Below are positions 19,273 to 28,845 of a stretch of 64,000 nt of DNA, in pieces (within the stretch, counting starts at the first letter, position 1; every line of letters begins with the position of its first letter). The notes below the pieces were generated by a model. It was not told the origin of the DNA. It did not search any database and saw nothing but the letters and a program-made list of their open reading frames with translations. This DNA comes from Cobetia sp. L2A1 (GTDB lineage: Bacteria; Pseudomonadota; Gammaproteobacteria; Pseudomonadales; Halomonadaceae), in assembly GCF_009796845.1 (NCBI RefSeq), contig NZ_CP047025.1, positions 1,054,001 through 1,118,000 of the forward strand. The letters are read 5' to 3'. A program made the position numbers and the translations under genes.

Positions 19273-19932
19273 TTAGCTGATATTGCCACCGCCGAGATGC
19301 ATGTCTTCATGATGTGACATGGCACTGATGCACAGAATGCGCACACCCTCCAACAGGCTGCCGAGGCTCATGGTAGGGAGGCGGCCGTCGAGACTCTGCT
19401 CCGGAAGGGCAGGGATGTGCACAAAACCTGAGCGGATGGGACTCTCGGCCAGATAACGCTGGATTCCGTAGAAGAGGTGATTGCACACGAAGGTGCCAGC
19501 GCTAAAGGACACACTGGCCGGGAGTCCGGCAGCTTGAAGGTCACTGACCATGGCCTTGATGGGCAGTGTCGTGAAGCATCCATCGGGACCATCGGGTTCG
19601 ATGGGTTCATCCACCGGCTGATGCCCGCCGTTGTCCACGATGCGATAGTCATCAAGGTTAATGGCGATTCGCTCTGGCGTGATGGCGCTGCGGCCACTGG
19701 CCTGGCCCAGCATGATAACGACATCGGGCGCGTGCATGTCGATGGCGTCGATGACACTGTCGATAGCCGCAAAGCGTGTGACGGGCACGCGGCACGCGAT
19801 GATGTCGACTGAATCCTGTGTCTGATCAGGAAGTGTCAGCCTTTGTCCATCGAGTGCCTCGATGATCTGGAGAGCGGGATTGACGCTATCGGTGCCGAAG
19901 GGCTCGAAACCGCAAAGGAGAAGACGCGACAT
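19273..19932 (-). CDS. pcp: Pyroglutamyl-peptidase I
   Basis: Cysteine peptidase (C15 family) that removes N-terminal 5-oxoproline (pyroglutamate) from peptides in the cytoplasm. The 219-aa product opens LLCGFEPFGTDSVNPA; the catalytic Glu is in the ITPERIAINLDDYRI region, the catalytic Cys in FSAGTFVCNHLFYG and the His in FVHIPALPEQ. The length is normal. It lies 77 bases downstream of the DUF979 membrane protein gene on the same strand. Released 5-oxoproline would need uptake or opening elsewhere; the neighbouring membrane pair is a candidate transporter. Confidence 0.95.
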   Translation of the reverse strand: MSRLLLCGFEPFGTDSVNPALQIIEALDGQRLTLPDQTQDSVDIIACRVPVTRFAAIDSVIDAIDMHAPDVVIMLGQASGRSAITPERIAINLDDYRIVDNGGHQPVDEPIEPDGPDGCFTTLPIKAMVSDLQAAGLPASVSFSAGTFVCNHLFYGIQRYLAESPIRSGFVHIPALPEQSLDGRLPTMSLGSLLEGVRILCISAMSHHEDMHLGGGNIS

Positions 19933-20009
19933 GGGGGGATGTCCATAGCAGAGCCCGCCACCTCAAGACAGATGCACTTGGGGTGCGGGCGAGAAGGATA
20001 GAAGTCGAA

Positions 20010-20921
20010 TCAGAACGCCAGTAGCAACATCAGACTGATATTGGCTGCCAACATGATCAGTGCCGGAATGATCTGGGTGCGAATGATGTGATAGCGATCA
20101 TCCAGCTCCAGCAGGGCGGCCGGTACGATATTGAAATTGGCGGCCATGGGAGTCATCAGCGTACCGCAGTAACCGGATAGCATGCCCAGGACACCGACAA
20201 TGGCCGGGTTGCCACCATGCAGAGCGATGACCAGCGGGTATCCGATACCGGACGTGATCACGGCAAAGGCAGCAAAACCATTGCCCATCAGCATGGTGAA
20301 GATCGCCATCCCCAGACAATACGCGACGACACAGGCTATCAAACTGGTATCCGGCACCACGCTTGAGACCAGTCCGGCGATGGTCTGACCCACACCGGCT
20401 TGATCGAACAACAGACCCAGTGCTGCCAGAAATTGAGGCAGGATTGCTGCCCAGCCAATCGAATCGGCCAGCCGGCGACCTTCCTGCATGCCGGTGGTGG
20501 GGCGCTCACGCAACAGCAGCAAGGCGACGGCGAAGGCCAATACGGTCGCCGCACCCAGACCCACCAGTGCGCTCTGGCCCGTGGCAAAGGTATAGAGGAA
20601 GGTGCCAACGGGAATGACCAGCGCGGGGATGAACAGTCGTGATCCCAGCCGTTGCCGGCGAGCCAGGCGCGCTTCATCACTCAGTGTCTGGTAGTTGCCG
20701 AATCCGAGCTGGCCGGTCGCTGCCAGTAGCGCCAACGCCAGCATGGCGATGCCGACCCCGACGTCGGGTAGCCATTGGCCAAATGCCAGGCTGATGCCGA
20801 AGATCATCCAGAAGGCACTGGTGCCCCAACGACGGGGATGTTCATGATCAAAGAGCGTCAGTACGGCAAAGGCCATGAGGGTGAAGCCGGTGATCAGGTA
20901 AAGCACGTCGATGCCATTCAT
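20010..20921 (-). CDS. DUF979 family membrane protein
   Basis: Integral membrane protein of 303 aa with about ten hydrophobic segments, starting MNGIDVLYLITGFTLMAFAV. It matches the DUF979 family by its general plan and by being encoded with a DUF969 partner, whose stop overlaps its start (ATGA). Conserved-looking segments include the GNGFAAFAVITSGIGYPLV loop and GMLSGYCGTLMTPMAANFN, typical of a permease with two inverted halves. The pair is often found next to pcp or 5-oxoprolinase genes, which suggests transport of 5-oxoproline or a related compound; that function is inference. Confidence 0.85.
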   Translation of the reverse strand: MNGIDVLYLITGFTLMAFAVLTLFDHEHPRRWGTSAFWMIFGISLAFGQWLPDVGVGIAMLALALLAATGQLGFGNYQTLSDEARLARRQRLGSRLFIPALVIPVGTFLYTFATGQSALVGLGAATVLAFAVALLLLRERPTTGMQEGRRLADSIGWAAILPQFLAALGLLFDQAGVGQTIAGLVSSVVPDTSLIACVVAYCLGMAIFTMLMGNGFAAFAVITSGIGYPLVIALHGGNPAIVGVLGMLSGYCGTLMTPMAANFNIVPAALLELDDRYHIIRTQIIPALIMLAANISLMLLLAF

Positions 20922-21691
20922 GAGCGGCTCTCCTGCGCAGGCGTGGCGTTGATAGGGTCACTTGCCACTGAGCCTGTTTCGCCGGGTGTGCCTGGATACT
21001 CTTCGCGTAGAAGACGCTGTTCGTGACGAATGCGCTTGTCCAGTAGACGACACATCACGAAGACCACTACCAGTGAGACGAGGGCGGTAGGGATGGCATA
21101 AAGCGCCATTTCCGCCAGGCTGACCTGGGCGCCACTCTTGTCCAGCACGCTCTTGATCAGCAGAAGGCCACCCGAGGCGACGAAAATGAGCTGACTGAAG
21201 AAGTTGCCGAAGTTCTCGCTGATGGCATTCAGCACTCGGATGCGTTGACTTAGGGCATGAAAGCGTGTGGATTCGAGCGCGGCAGGGGGTAGATCACGCT
21301 CAGCGGCGCCTACCGACATCGGAGCGACCAGCGGGCGAATCATTGCAGGGTGCCCTCCCAATTGCAGGCCGAAGGCGTTGGTCAGCTTGCGCAGAATGAG
21401 ATAGCTGAAGGTGATGCGCCCGGCACTTGCCACGCGCAGTTTCTGTACCAGGTGTTCTGCCTGGTCACGCAGACCATTGCGTTCCAGTAGCCCGATCACC
21501 GGAAGTGTAATGATGAAAAGAGAAACGGCACGATTGTCGGTAAAGGCCTTGCCGAGTGCCGCAAGTATTTCCGTGGGCGACATCCCCGCTACCAGTCCAG
21601 AGGAGAAGCCTGCGACCAATACCACCAACAGGGCGTTCAAGCGCAGAGCAAGGCCGACGACAATGATGACAACACCGATCAGCGAGAGCAT
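20918..21691 (-). CDS. DUF969 family membrane protein
   Basis: Membrane protein of 257 aa, first gene of the DUF969-DUF979-pcp unit. I chose the ATG at 21691 because GAGGAGC lies 6 bases upstream on the minus strand and the product then begins directly with a TM segment (LIGVVIIVVGLALRLNALLV). Typical DUF969 segments are seen: ITLPVIGLLERNGLRDQAE and LGGHPAMIRPLVAPM. A charged cytoplasmic C-terminal tail follows the last TM. Together with DUF979 it probably makes one two-component permease. Substrate not shown by sequence. Confidence 0.85.
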   Translation of the reverse strand: MLSLIGVVIIVVGLALRLNALLVVLVAGFSSGLVAGMSPTEILAALGKAFTDNRAVSLFIITLPVIGLLERNGLRDQAEHLVQKLRVASAGRITFSYLILRKLTNAFGLQLGGHPAMIRPLVAPMSVGAAERDLPPAALESTRFHALSQRIRVLNAISENFGNFFSQLIFVASGGLLLIKSVLDKSGAQVSLAEMALYAIPTALVSLVVVFVMCRLLDKRIRHEQRLLREEYPGTPGETGSVASDPINATPAQESRS

Positions 21692-22127
21692 AGACTGCTC
21701 CTCGACATCAGTAAGGGGTATGTAGGGAGAATCATTGGAATATCTCTGATTATTGTATTGTTGGCAGATGGTTACGGGCACTCCGCATGAGTGCGTCCCA
21801 TCAGAGGGTAGGCGCAGTTGGATATGATCCAAATGAGACATTAGGAATATATAAATTAATCTGAATTAAACTATCGAGTGAGTCTATCGCTAAGCAGCAG
21901 GCTATTGCCTGGGGCGCCCACGGATGGAGCCGGTCGAGAATACTGACGTCTGACAATGGTGTCGGAAGGGATAGAGGTCGAAGAGTGAAGCGGGGGATAA
22001 GGACAGTCGCAAGGGGTTGGCAAGGCCCGGGCATGATGGCTGGGCCTTGAGATATCTCGGTGGGCGATGGTTGATGCGGCCCCGTAGTGTGCAAGCGAGT
22101 CAGAGAGCAGGTCATTCAGAGAGCAGG
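21692..22127. other. 436-base gap between the DUF969 gene and the MFS gene
   Basis: No convincing gene. The part next to the DUF969 gene (to about 21880) is AT-rich and probably holds its promoter. At 22021-22049 an 8-bp inverted repeat (CAAGGCCC / GGGCCTTG) lies 79 bases after the stop of the MFS gene and may be its terminator. Confidence 0.5.
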
Positions 22128-23327
22128 CTAGCCCTCGACGACTTCAACACCTCTGGTTGGGTGTGCCTGAATACGCAGGCGACGACCTGCCTTGAGGCCA
22201 AGAATGGTGGCGACGAGCAGAATCAGTGCGAAAAGGGCGGCGATGACACGTAGATCATCGGTGAGTTGCAGCAGAATGCCGACTGCCAGTGGCCCGAGTG
22301 CCGCAAGCATGTAGCCAGTGCCTTGTGCCATGCCGGATAAAGCTCCGGCGAGGCGAGCATCGGAAGTGCGGAGCACCAGCAGCGTCAGCGCCATGGAGAA
22401 GCTGCCACCCTGGCCGAAGCCCAGTAGTACGGCGAAGATCCAGCGTAGTGATAATGGCCCAATCATCAACCCCAGGAGACCCACGGTCGTACACGACAGT
22501 AGTAGGACGATGGCAGGGCGTTGATCACTGCCCATGCGACCTATCATGGGGGCGAGCAGCGCGGTCAGTACCTGAGACATTACCGAGGCGGCCATCAGCC
22601 AGCCGGCCTCGACCTCGCCAAGTCCGCGTTGTTGGAGCAGAAAGGGTAGCCAGCCAAAGACGATATAGGCCAGTGATGATTGGCACCCCATGAATAACGT
22701 GATGTGGCGGGCTAGCGGTATATGCCAAAGGCGTGGTGCGGCGTCATGAGTTGCGGAAGTATGCTTTGGCCATGGGTGCGGCATGCTGATCCGCCACACT
22801 GGCAGTGCCACGATCACGAGCAGCACCCAACAGGTCAGCGAGGCTTGCCAGCTATCCAGAAGATTGGCCAGCGGCACACTGAGACCTGCTGCCAGTGCGG
22901 CGCCCAAGCAGAGCGCCATGGTGTAAACGCCCGTGAAAAGGTCTGCTCGCTCGGGGTGCTCGCGTTTGACGATGGCAGGCAACAGGGTGCCGGCTACGCC
23001 GATACTCCCACCGCACAGTAATGTGCCGAGATAGAGCAGTACGGTGAAATCACTGGCGCGTAACCATAGTGCGAACCCTAGCATCACCAGTGCCATGCTC
23101 AGGGTACGCTCTGCCCCCAGTCGATTGGCAAGACGGGGAGCCAGGGGGGCGAACAACCCCAGACACACAACTGGCAAGGTGGTGAGTAACCCAGCTGCCA
23201 GTGTGCTCAGGCCAAGATCCTGTGTGATGCGATCCAGTAGCGGGGCCAGCGAGGACAGAGCCGGGCGCAGATTGAGCGCAACCAGTATCAGCACCAGCAG
23301 AAATAGTGGGACGGGCATTCGGCGCAT
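22128..23327 (-). CDS. MFS transporter, CynX/NimT type
   Basis: Major facilitator protein of 399 aa with 12 predicted TM segments. The N-terminal NLRPALSSLAPLL and the loop ARLANRLGAERTL are characteristic of the CynX/NimT (YeaN) group, whose members move cyanate or 2-nitroimidazole. The substrate here cannot be told. The ATG at 23327 is taken; an upstream TTG at 23348 and an ATG at 23318 are alternatives. It stands alone, with no adjacent regulator. Confidence 0.85.
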   Translation of the reverse strand: MRRMPVPLFLLVLILVALNLRPALSSLAPLLDRITQDLGLSTLAAGLLTTLPVVCLGLFAPLAPRLANRLGAERTLSMALVMLGFALWLRASDFTVLLYLGTLLCGGSIGVAGTLLPAIVKREHPERADLFTGVYTMALCLGAALAAGLSVPLANLLDSWQASLTCWVLLVIVALPVWRISMPHPWPKHTSATHDAAPRLWHIPLARHITLFMGCQSSLAYIVFGWLPFLLQQRGLGEVEAGWLMAASVMSQVLTALLAPMIGRMGSDQRPAIVLLLSCTTVGLLGLMIGPLSLRWIFAVLLGFGQGGSFSMALTLLVLRTSDARLAGALSGMAQGTGYMLAALGPLAVGILLQLTDDLRVIAALFALILLVATILGLKAGRRLRIQAHPTRGVEVVEG

Positions 23328-23445
23328 TGGGCAGCGAATCCTGAGCAAGTGGACGGTTGTGCGAGGATGCCGGCATCACGGTGGACTGTCCGCATTGAGT
23401 GAGGTTGGCACACTATGCTTTATATCAGTGAAACCGGACATACGA

Positions 23446-23470
23446 AAACGCCCAGCAGTGCTGGGCGTTT
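23446..23470 (-). terminator. Terminator of the 198-aa hypothetical gene
   Basis: AAACGCCCAG, loop CAGTG, CTGGGCGTTT: 10-bp perfect arms ending in T/A runs, 38 bases after the stop of the minus-strand gene at 23509. Confidence 0.8.
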
Positions 23471-23508
23471 CGGGAAATGCAGTGACTTGCTTGCATCACA
23501 GGCTCAGA

Positions 23509-24105
23509 TCAATACTTGGGCTCGAGCTCTAACTCACGGCCCTGACGTTGCGGTACCTGACTATTCACACCACGCATGCCATCGTGGCTTTTGCTAGTGG
23601 CGATGCCACGCCAGGACGGTGCTTTATGAACGCGTTCCGAGCTTGACGGGGTGATGCACACACCAGGCTGACGATGCGCCTTGGCGCGAATCATGGTCAT
23701 GTCTTCGGTGCTGAGCAGCATCCCTTGCGGTGTACGTTCCAGAACAAGGTGGCCTTTGAAATGCCAGCAGCGCATCGGAGTGTGAGCAACACGATAGCGG
23801 TGCCCGTTCACCTCCAGTGAGACGGCTTCTCTGGGACGACAGCCGGCCGGGGACAGCGTGATATCTTCAAGCAGCACCAAACGATTGAAATCGTGTGGTT
23901 GAAGTATCTGGTTTCCATCATGCATACGTACCGCGAAAGCATGATTGTCACGCACCAGCTCGCGCCGCATGTGGCTGACGCTACCAGCACCTTCAAGCAC
24001 ACCTGCACCACAGACATGCACGAGCTCGCCATCGATTTGCTTGATGACAAGCACTTCGACATGGCGTTGCTTGAAAAGATGGTCACGCAACGAGCGCAAT
24101 GGCAT
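23509..24105 (-). CDS. Hypothetical protein, 198 aa
   Basis: I do not recognise a family. The ATG at 24105 follows AGAGGATTTCCACC and gives a soluble product without signal peptide or TM segment. The N-terminal half is beta-rich and mixed (LVIKQIDGELVHVCGAGVL), the middle has HRYRVAHTPMRCWHFKGHL, and the last 50 residues are polar, basic and Gln/Glu-rich, so probably disordered. It has its own terminator and no operon partner. Codon use looks like its neighbours, so it seems native. A single-copy lineage-specific gene is the best guess. Confidence 0.6.
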   Translation of the reverse strand: MPLRSLRDHLFKQRHVEVLVIKQIDGELVHVCGAGVLEGAGSVSHMRRELVRDNHAFAVRMHDGNQILQPHDFNRLVLLEDITLSPAGCRPREAVSLEVNGHRYRVAHTPMRCWHFKGHLVLERTPQGMLLSTEDMTMIRAKAHRQPGVCITPSSSERVHKAPSWRGIATSKSHDGMRGVNSQVPQRQGRELELEPKY

Positions 24106-24355
24106 GGTGGAAATCCTCTTCGACGCCATCCGATGGCTGGGCTTGCCTGTCAGGGCATACATGTCGGACATGGCGTCTGATTGCTCCGTGCCACCGGACT
24201 GAACCATATCCTATGCTGACAGCTCTATCATACGTCGTTTTGAAGCGGATTTCCTGAACCCTCATCTCGGATGAGAGTAATTACGACTTATGGATTTGGC
24301 CCAGATAACGATTCTGGGCACAAATATATAAGTTTATCAATATCTTGGAGAATAA

Positions 24356-24970
24356 CTACTCGTACTTGCCTAATACTGCACGGCAGATGTCGGAGAAATT
24401 CCGTGCTTCTGGCGGGTGTTCCAGATCGATACCGAGAGCCTTGCCGACGCGTGAGGCTGCAATCAGGCCACGAACACTGGACTGACCATCTTCGTCACGC
24501 TCTGTTACCAGCAGGTGAGACTCTCCGCTCTGACGGAGTGTTTCGACCAGATCGCCTACTCGTGCCCGCTTGAGTTCTGCAAGCGGAATACCGTGTAGCT
24601 CAGCGCGTGGCATTTGTACCATATCGACCGTGACTTCATCGCGTTGGACGTCGAAGCGCGTCATTGCGCGCATGACGACACGACCGCCTTGCAGCTCACG
24701 CGAGGTTACGACACCAGTGAAGGTAGCGTCGTGATCGTGAACCAACAGTAGACGAACTCCTGCCTGCTTCATGGTTGCCAGTGCCTGGCCAATGGAGGCG
24801 CTGCCTTGGATGCTGCGACCTGCCGTCACGGCGAAGTCAGTGACAAGCTCGCTGGCAGGGCTGTCCATATTGATGTCGCCGAGGGGTTGAAGCGGCAGAC
24901 GGGCAGAGCTGACCTGAGCAAGATTGTCGACCTTGAGGGTGTGGTAAGCCGATGGGGTGATGGCATTCAT
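24356..24970 (-). CDS. CBS-domain protein
   Basis: Cytoplasmic protein of 204 aa with a pair of CBS motifs: the first from about residue 47 (SIQGSASIGQALATMKQAGVRLLLVHD, then FTGVVTSREL) and a second from about 120 (ARVGDLVETLRQSGESHLLVTE, then VRGLIAASRVGKALG). Such tandem domains bind adenosyl compounds and act as energy sensors. No catalytic domain is attached. An AGGAGC ribosome binding site precedes the ATG. Its partner is unknown. Confidence 0.85.
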   Translation of the reverse strand: MNAITPSAYHTLKVDNLAQVSSARLPLQPLGDINMDSPASELVTDFAVTAGRSIQGSASIGQALATMKQAGVRLLLVHDHDATFTGVVTSRELQGGRVVMRAMTRFDVQRDEVTVDMVQMPRAELHGIPLAELKRARVGDLVETLRQSGESHLLVTERDEDGQSSVRGLIAASRVGKALGIDLEHPPEARNFSDICRAVLGKYE

Positions 24971-25138
24971 GGACTAGCTCCTGTAACCGATAAACGATGA
25001 GATTCTGTTTATTGTGAGTCATCCAGTGGTGGGGAGTTTCCTGTAAAGCGGGTAACGTCAGGTTGCTCTTATTGCAACCTGAATGGTTTGTCCGAATAGG
25101 GAGTGTCGGCATTTGCTACACAAGCGACAGGAAAAGCG

Positions 25139-25195
25139 CCACCAGACGCAATAATGCCCACCAAGGCCGTTGGTGGGCATTATTGCGTCTGGTGG
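25139..25195. terminator. 25-bp perfect inverted repeat
   Basis: Arms 25139-25163 and 25171-25195 are perfectly complementary over 25 bp, with a 7-base loop. It lies 70 bases after the stop of the minus-strand gene at 25265 and upstream of the CBS gene. It can act as terminator for the 166-aa gene and insulate the CBS promoter. No T run. Confidence 0.8.
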
Positions 25196-25264
25196 GCCAA
25201 CCATCTTGAGAGACGTTTATTGCCCAGGCCTCTTAAGATCAGGCACTGTCTTTCAGAAGAGGTA

Positions 25265-25765
25265 TTACAGCCATTCTTTGAGATCGCCGCGGACAGAGTC
25301 AAGGAAGGTAATGAAGTCTGTCTGACTATCACCATCGCAGCGATCGACCTTACAGGCCAGCTTCATCTTGGTGCCAGCCACGATCTCGTCGTAGATCTCC
25401 AGGGTGAGCTTTTCGACGGTTGCGTTGGCAGGCTCCTGCTCACCCTCGGCCAGGCTGAAGGTGGTGATCAAGGTGCCGCGCAGGCGTGTCGTGCCGCCTT
25501 CGGCAACGATGCGACGTACCTTGAGCCAGCCCTCGCGAATCATGATGTCGCCTTGGGCATCACGCTGTTTATAAATAGTGCGGTAGCAGGCATTTTCCGA
25601 AACGCCCTTGGCGGCCATGCTCTCGTAGGCCTTGATCATGCGTGTGGCCATGGTGCCGGCTTCACCGATCTTGCGACGGGCAGCACGATGTTCACGTTCA
25701 AGGCGGTCTTGCTTGGAGAAACGCTGCCACAGGTGGAAATCGCGGGTCAAAGTGGTCGCGTCCAT
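25265..25765 (-). CDS. Hypothetical protein, 166 aa
   Basis: Soluble 166-aa protein of unknown family. The ATG at 25765 is preceded by GAAGAGAGACATCA and gives MDATTLTRDFHLWQRFSKQD; a longer frame to 26020 runs into unconserved sequence. The N-terminal third is charged and helical (DRLEREHRAARRKIGEAGTM), the rest alternates in a way that suggests a beta-rich domain with two cysteines (MKLACKVDRCDGDSQTDF). No signal peptide, no TM. It stands alone before a strong terminator. Confidence 0.6.
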   Translation of the reverse strand: MDATTLTRDFHLWQRFSKQDRLEREHRAARRKIGEAGTMATRMIKAYESMAAKGVSENACYRTIYKQRDAQGDIMIREGWLKVRRIVAEGGTTRLRGTLITTFSLAEGEQEPANATVEKLTLEIYDEIVAGTKMKLACKVDRCDGDSQTDFITFLDSVRGDLKEWL

Positions 25766-26556
25766 TGATGTCTCTCTTCTTGAATAAGGGCTGGTGCCGT
25801 CACGTAGGAAATTCATGTCGTGACGAAGGCATATAGGCATGCACTTTACAGGCGTGCAGATGTCAGTAAGGGGGCTACCGTCAACCTGGCAGCAGTGGTG
25901 CACGTCATTGATGAACCCCATCATCTCTAATCTCGTCTGCGCTGCCAAGATGGACGCTTGAACCTGTAGAAAGTTTCTGGTGCCTTTATGAGAAAGGCGG
26001 GTGAGCACCGTCGAGTCCATCTCGTTGCCATCAGCCAGTCAATCAAGGCCAAGAGTACCACTGCGTAGTCCTGCCACTGCCTCATGACCATCATCATGTC
26101 GCATGAATTACAGGGTAGAGGTAGGTAATAGATGTATCGGAGTGCTCCTCGTGTGCAAGTCTGTGGGAGTCTCTGCAAAACTGTCCTCCGGCATGCCGTC
26201 ATGTTCGTGTAGAGATAGTGCCGGGTATTGTTGAAGCGGTGGGATAGCGCGATACACGCCACGCAGCAGTCATCAAGCCAACTGAGAGGCCGTGGGGTTG
26301 TGCCGTGATAATCTTCGCATCTGTATACAGATATTCGCTCGCATTGCCCTCTAACTACTGTTGGCTTATGACGGTGTCACTTCGCTGTCTTGTTTTTGGA
26401 TAAGCAATACAGGGAAGGTTGCATGCCTTGAGGGATACGCAGCAGTGGCGGGCAGCACGTTTGGAATGGAAACGTAAGGTAGACTCATCATGTTCAGACA
26501 GCATGAAATGCGTACATGAGGCACACGGGAAGTGCCCGTTCAACGAGGAAGGGAAC
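25766..26556. other. 790-base region without a convincing gene
   Basis: Between the divergent 166-aa gene and the diguanylate cyclase gene. Open frames here (for example 25927-26262 minus) have no ribosome binding site and a composition that does not look like protein. Base composition is lower in GC than the surroundings, especially at 26080-26400. It presumably holds two promoters. A small RNA is possible, but I see no terminator hairpin to support one. Confidence 0.4.
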
Positions 26557-27813
26557 ATGGCGAAATCTGATCGCCGCCGTACTGATGAAAGGTCGCAGGA
26601 TGCTTTTCATACGGCGTTGCTGAAATGGCGCTGGCCTGTTCCGTTGCGACTGGCCGAACGCCATGCCAGCCTTTATCAGCTCTTTATGTGGGTCTACATC
26701 AGTTCTCTTGGGTGTCAATTGGGCTATTTTGCGCTGCTGAGCCTGCAGCCTTATCCACAGCCTGTCGTGATCAATGTATTCGGCACCCTGTTCAATGTGT
26801 TCGCGATTGTGCTGCACCGTAAGGGCTTCTTGAATGCCGGGTTGCTGATGCTCGCCGTGCCGATGTCGATCAAGGCAGCGTTGTGGGAATACCAGTTAGG
26901 AGCCGGGGGCGGTTTCGAATATTTCCACATAGTAGCGGTCTTCTTTATTTGTATCGCTCCAATGTCTCGGATGAGTCGCCTTGTGTTCAGCGGCTCCCTG
27001 CTGCTCTTTTATATGGGGTCACAATATTTCGTGAGTCCGATATATTTTGTGCCCTATGAATTCATGTCGTTGGCGAGCATCGTTAATCTGGTTATCTCGG
27101 CAACTTTCATTGCAGTCGTGGCAGTACAGATTGGCTGGGAAGCGGAACAGCGCGAAAAGCGATACCGTCGAGACTTGCGCCACGACCTGCTCACTGGAGC
27201 GCTGTCACGATTTGCTCTGCAGGAAGAAGGAGCCCGCATGCTCAAGCGGGGTGGGCTTGGTGTGTTGATGATCGATGTCGATCATTTCAAGGCCATTAAT
27301 GACACGCAAGGGCATGCCATTGGTGATGAAGTGTTGGTAGAGCTGACGCAGCGGTTACGCCATCATCTGCGCGGCAGCGATCAGCTTTGCCGACAGGGTG
27401 GTGAGGAGTTTGTCGCGCTATGCCCCAGTCATGACAGGGAAGGGCTACGCCATGCAGCGGAGCGTCTGTTGCTCTCCATCAATAGTCGAGCCTTTACGCT
27501 CAGCAATGGGCAGTTATTGCGCGTCAGCGTCAGTATTGGTATCGCACAGGGAGGACCTGCGCCTGCTGCAGAGTCATTGTTGCCGGACCTTCTGCATCGC
27601 GCAGATCAGGCGATGTATAGTGCCAAGAGACAGGGGCGCAATCGCGTTGTCACCGTTTGGGATATGCCAAGCCCTGCTGCATCAAGCGCTTTGTCTACAA
27701 GTACCGCTGAAACGGGCAGTGTTGAGCCGGATGTCTCTGCATTGCAGCTTGCACCCCACAGCCGTACCGACGAAAAGCGCAGTGCCAGAGATGTTTATCT
27801 GTTGAAACGGTAA
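26557..27813 (+). CDS. Membrane diguanylate cyclase (GGDEF)
   Basis: Makes cyclic di-GMP from two GTP. The ATG at 26557 follows GAGGAAGGGAAC and gives 418 aa. The N-terminal 200 residues hold about six hydrophobic segments, a membrane sensor without a named domain. The GGDEF domain begins at about residue 210 (RHDLLTGALSRFAL) and has LMIDVDHFKAINDTQGH and the active-site loop RQGGEEFVAL (GGEEF form, active type). An inhibitory I-site RGSD lies five residues ahead of GGEEF, so product inhibition is expected. A polar tail of about 50 residues follows. No EAL domain. Confidence 0.92.
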   Translation: MAKSDRRRTDERSQDAFHTALLKWRWPVPLRLAERHASLYQLFMWVYISSLGCQLGYFALLSLQPYPQPVVINVFGTLFNVFAIVLHRKGFLNAGLLMLAVPMSIKAALWEYQLGAGGGFEYFHIVAVFFICIAPMSRMSRLVFSGSLLLFYMGSQYFVSPIYFVPYEFMSLASIVNLVISATFIAVVAVQIGWEAEQREKRYRRDLRHDLLTGALSRFALQEEGARMLKRGGLGVLMIDVDHFKAINDTQGHAIGDEVLVELTQRLRHHLRGSDQLCRQGGEEFVALCPSHDREGLRHAAERLLLSINSRAFTLSNGQLLRVSVSIGIAQGGPAPAAESLLPDLLHRADQAMYSAKRQGRNRVVTVWDMPSPAASSALSTSTAETGSVEPDVSALQLAPHSRTDEKRSARDVYLLKR

Positions 27814-27896
27814 GGCGGCCTGGTTGGTCACTTGCATTCAATGCCTTATGGGTCGTGGCTTGCGTGATGTAACACCTGGCCATCATGTGGAGATTC

Positions 27897-28544
27897 ATGT
27901 CGATGAATGATTCTTGCGGGGATTTTTCACGGCGCCTGTCGCGCGCGTTTCTGCTCAGTGCCGGAGTAGTGATCGCTAGTGCCATGAGCGTGTCTCTCGT
28001 AGTGGCTGAGGAGAGTGGGGGGCAGCAGAACAATGTGACGAGTGCCGCCTCCTCTGCGACGCTATCTTCTTCCTCATCAGCGATCTTGTCGGCACCTGAA
28101 CTGCCTCCGGCCGCCAAGGCAGACAACAGTATCTATCGTTGTGTTCAGAATGGCGTCCAGACCTGGCAGCAGCAGCCTTGTCATCAGGGAGACGCACCGG
28201 TGACGCTGAACGACTCCCTGACGGTAGTGCCGTCAAGAGAGGGCGAGATACCGTCGGGCGAAGAGAATCTGACATCCGAGCGTCTGGAACGTGAGAAGCA
28301 GCAGGCGTTGGCGGCTCGCCAGGAAAGTCAGCGTCAATATCGCATTCGCTCCGCCATTGATGACGGTTACCTGGTCCAGGGCATGAGCGAATCACAGGCC
28401 GTGTCGCTATTGGGCAAGCCTAGTGATACCAGTGAGACCATTGCCGATGGTACCTCGTGCCGTCTGCTGAGCTGGTGGGGCGATGTTCGAGTGCAGTTCT
28501 GCGGCGATGAGGCCGTGTCCATTACCGCCAATCGCGACGACTGA
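27897..28544 (+). CDS. Secreted DUF4124-like / OmlA-like protein
   Basis: Exported 215-aa protein. A basic start and hydrophobic segment (LSRAFLLSAGVVIASAMSVSLVVA) form a signal peptide with a cut after VVAEE or so. A Ser/Ala-rich linker follows, then a DUF4124-like motif with a Cys pair (YRCVQNGVQTWQQQPC), a coiled-coil stretch (ERLEREKQQALAARQESQRQ) and a C-terminal part resembling SmpA/OmlA folds (IDDGYLVQGMSESQAVSLLG). The ATG at 27897 is behind TGGAG; 27885 and 27903 are alternatives. Likely periplasmic; function unknown. Confidence 0.7.
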   Translation: MSMNDSCGDFSRRLSRAFLLSAGVVIASAMSVSLVVAEESGGQQNNVTSAASSATLSSSSSAILSAPELPPAAKADNSIYRCVQNGVQTWQQQPCHQGDAPVTLNDSLTVVPSREGEIPSGEENLTSERLEREKQQALAARQESQRQYRIRSAIDDGYLVQGMSESQAVSLLGKPSDTSETIADGTSCRLLSWWGDVRVQFCGDEAVSITANRDD

Positions 28545-28845
28545 TTCGGTGATCCTGCTGTCGTCTCGCTTCTTGCCGGCTTCATCGCCATTCCCGCCCC
28601 TTGGATATCGGGTGCCGAAAATCCATCGTATTCCGGCATCTTCTATCCTCTAACTGCTAATATTAAGTGGCTTGTTGCTGTATCGAGACATCCACAGTGG
28701 TGAAGTTGCCACATTACGCCAATTATCGAACAGTGTTATATTACTCCCGTACCGTAGCAGGGAAGACTTCGGCGCTCATGGCGGCAGTCTTTCACCAACT
28801 GGTCAACGAGCCAGGCTACGACATCATCTGATGAGGAGAGTATTC

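Noticed and set aside
25927..26262. 111-codon frame on the minus strand
   Set aside because: No ribosome binding site; composition rich in Arg, Cys and Thr in a pattern unlike protein; lies in a promoter region.
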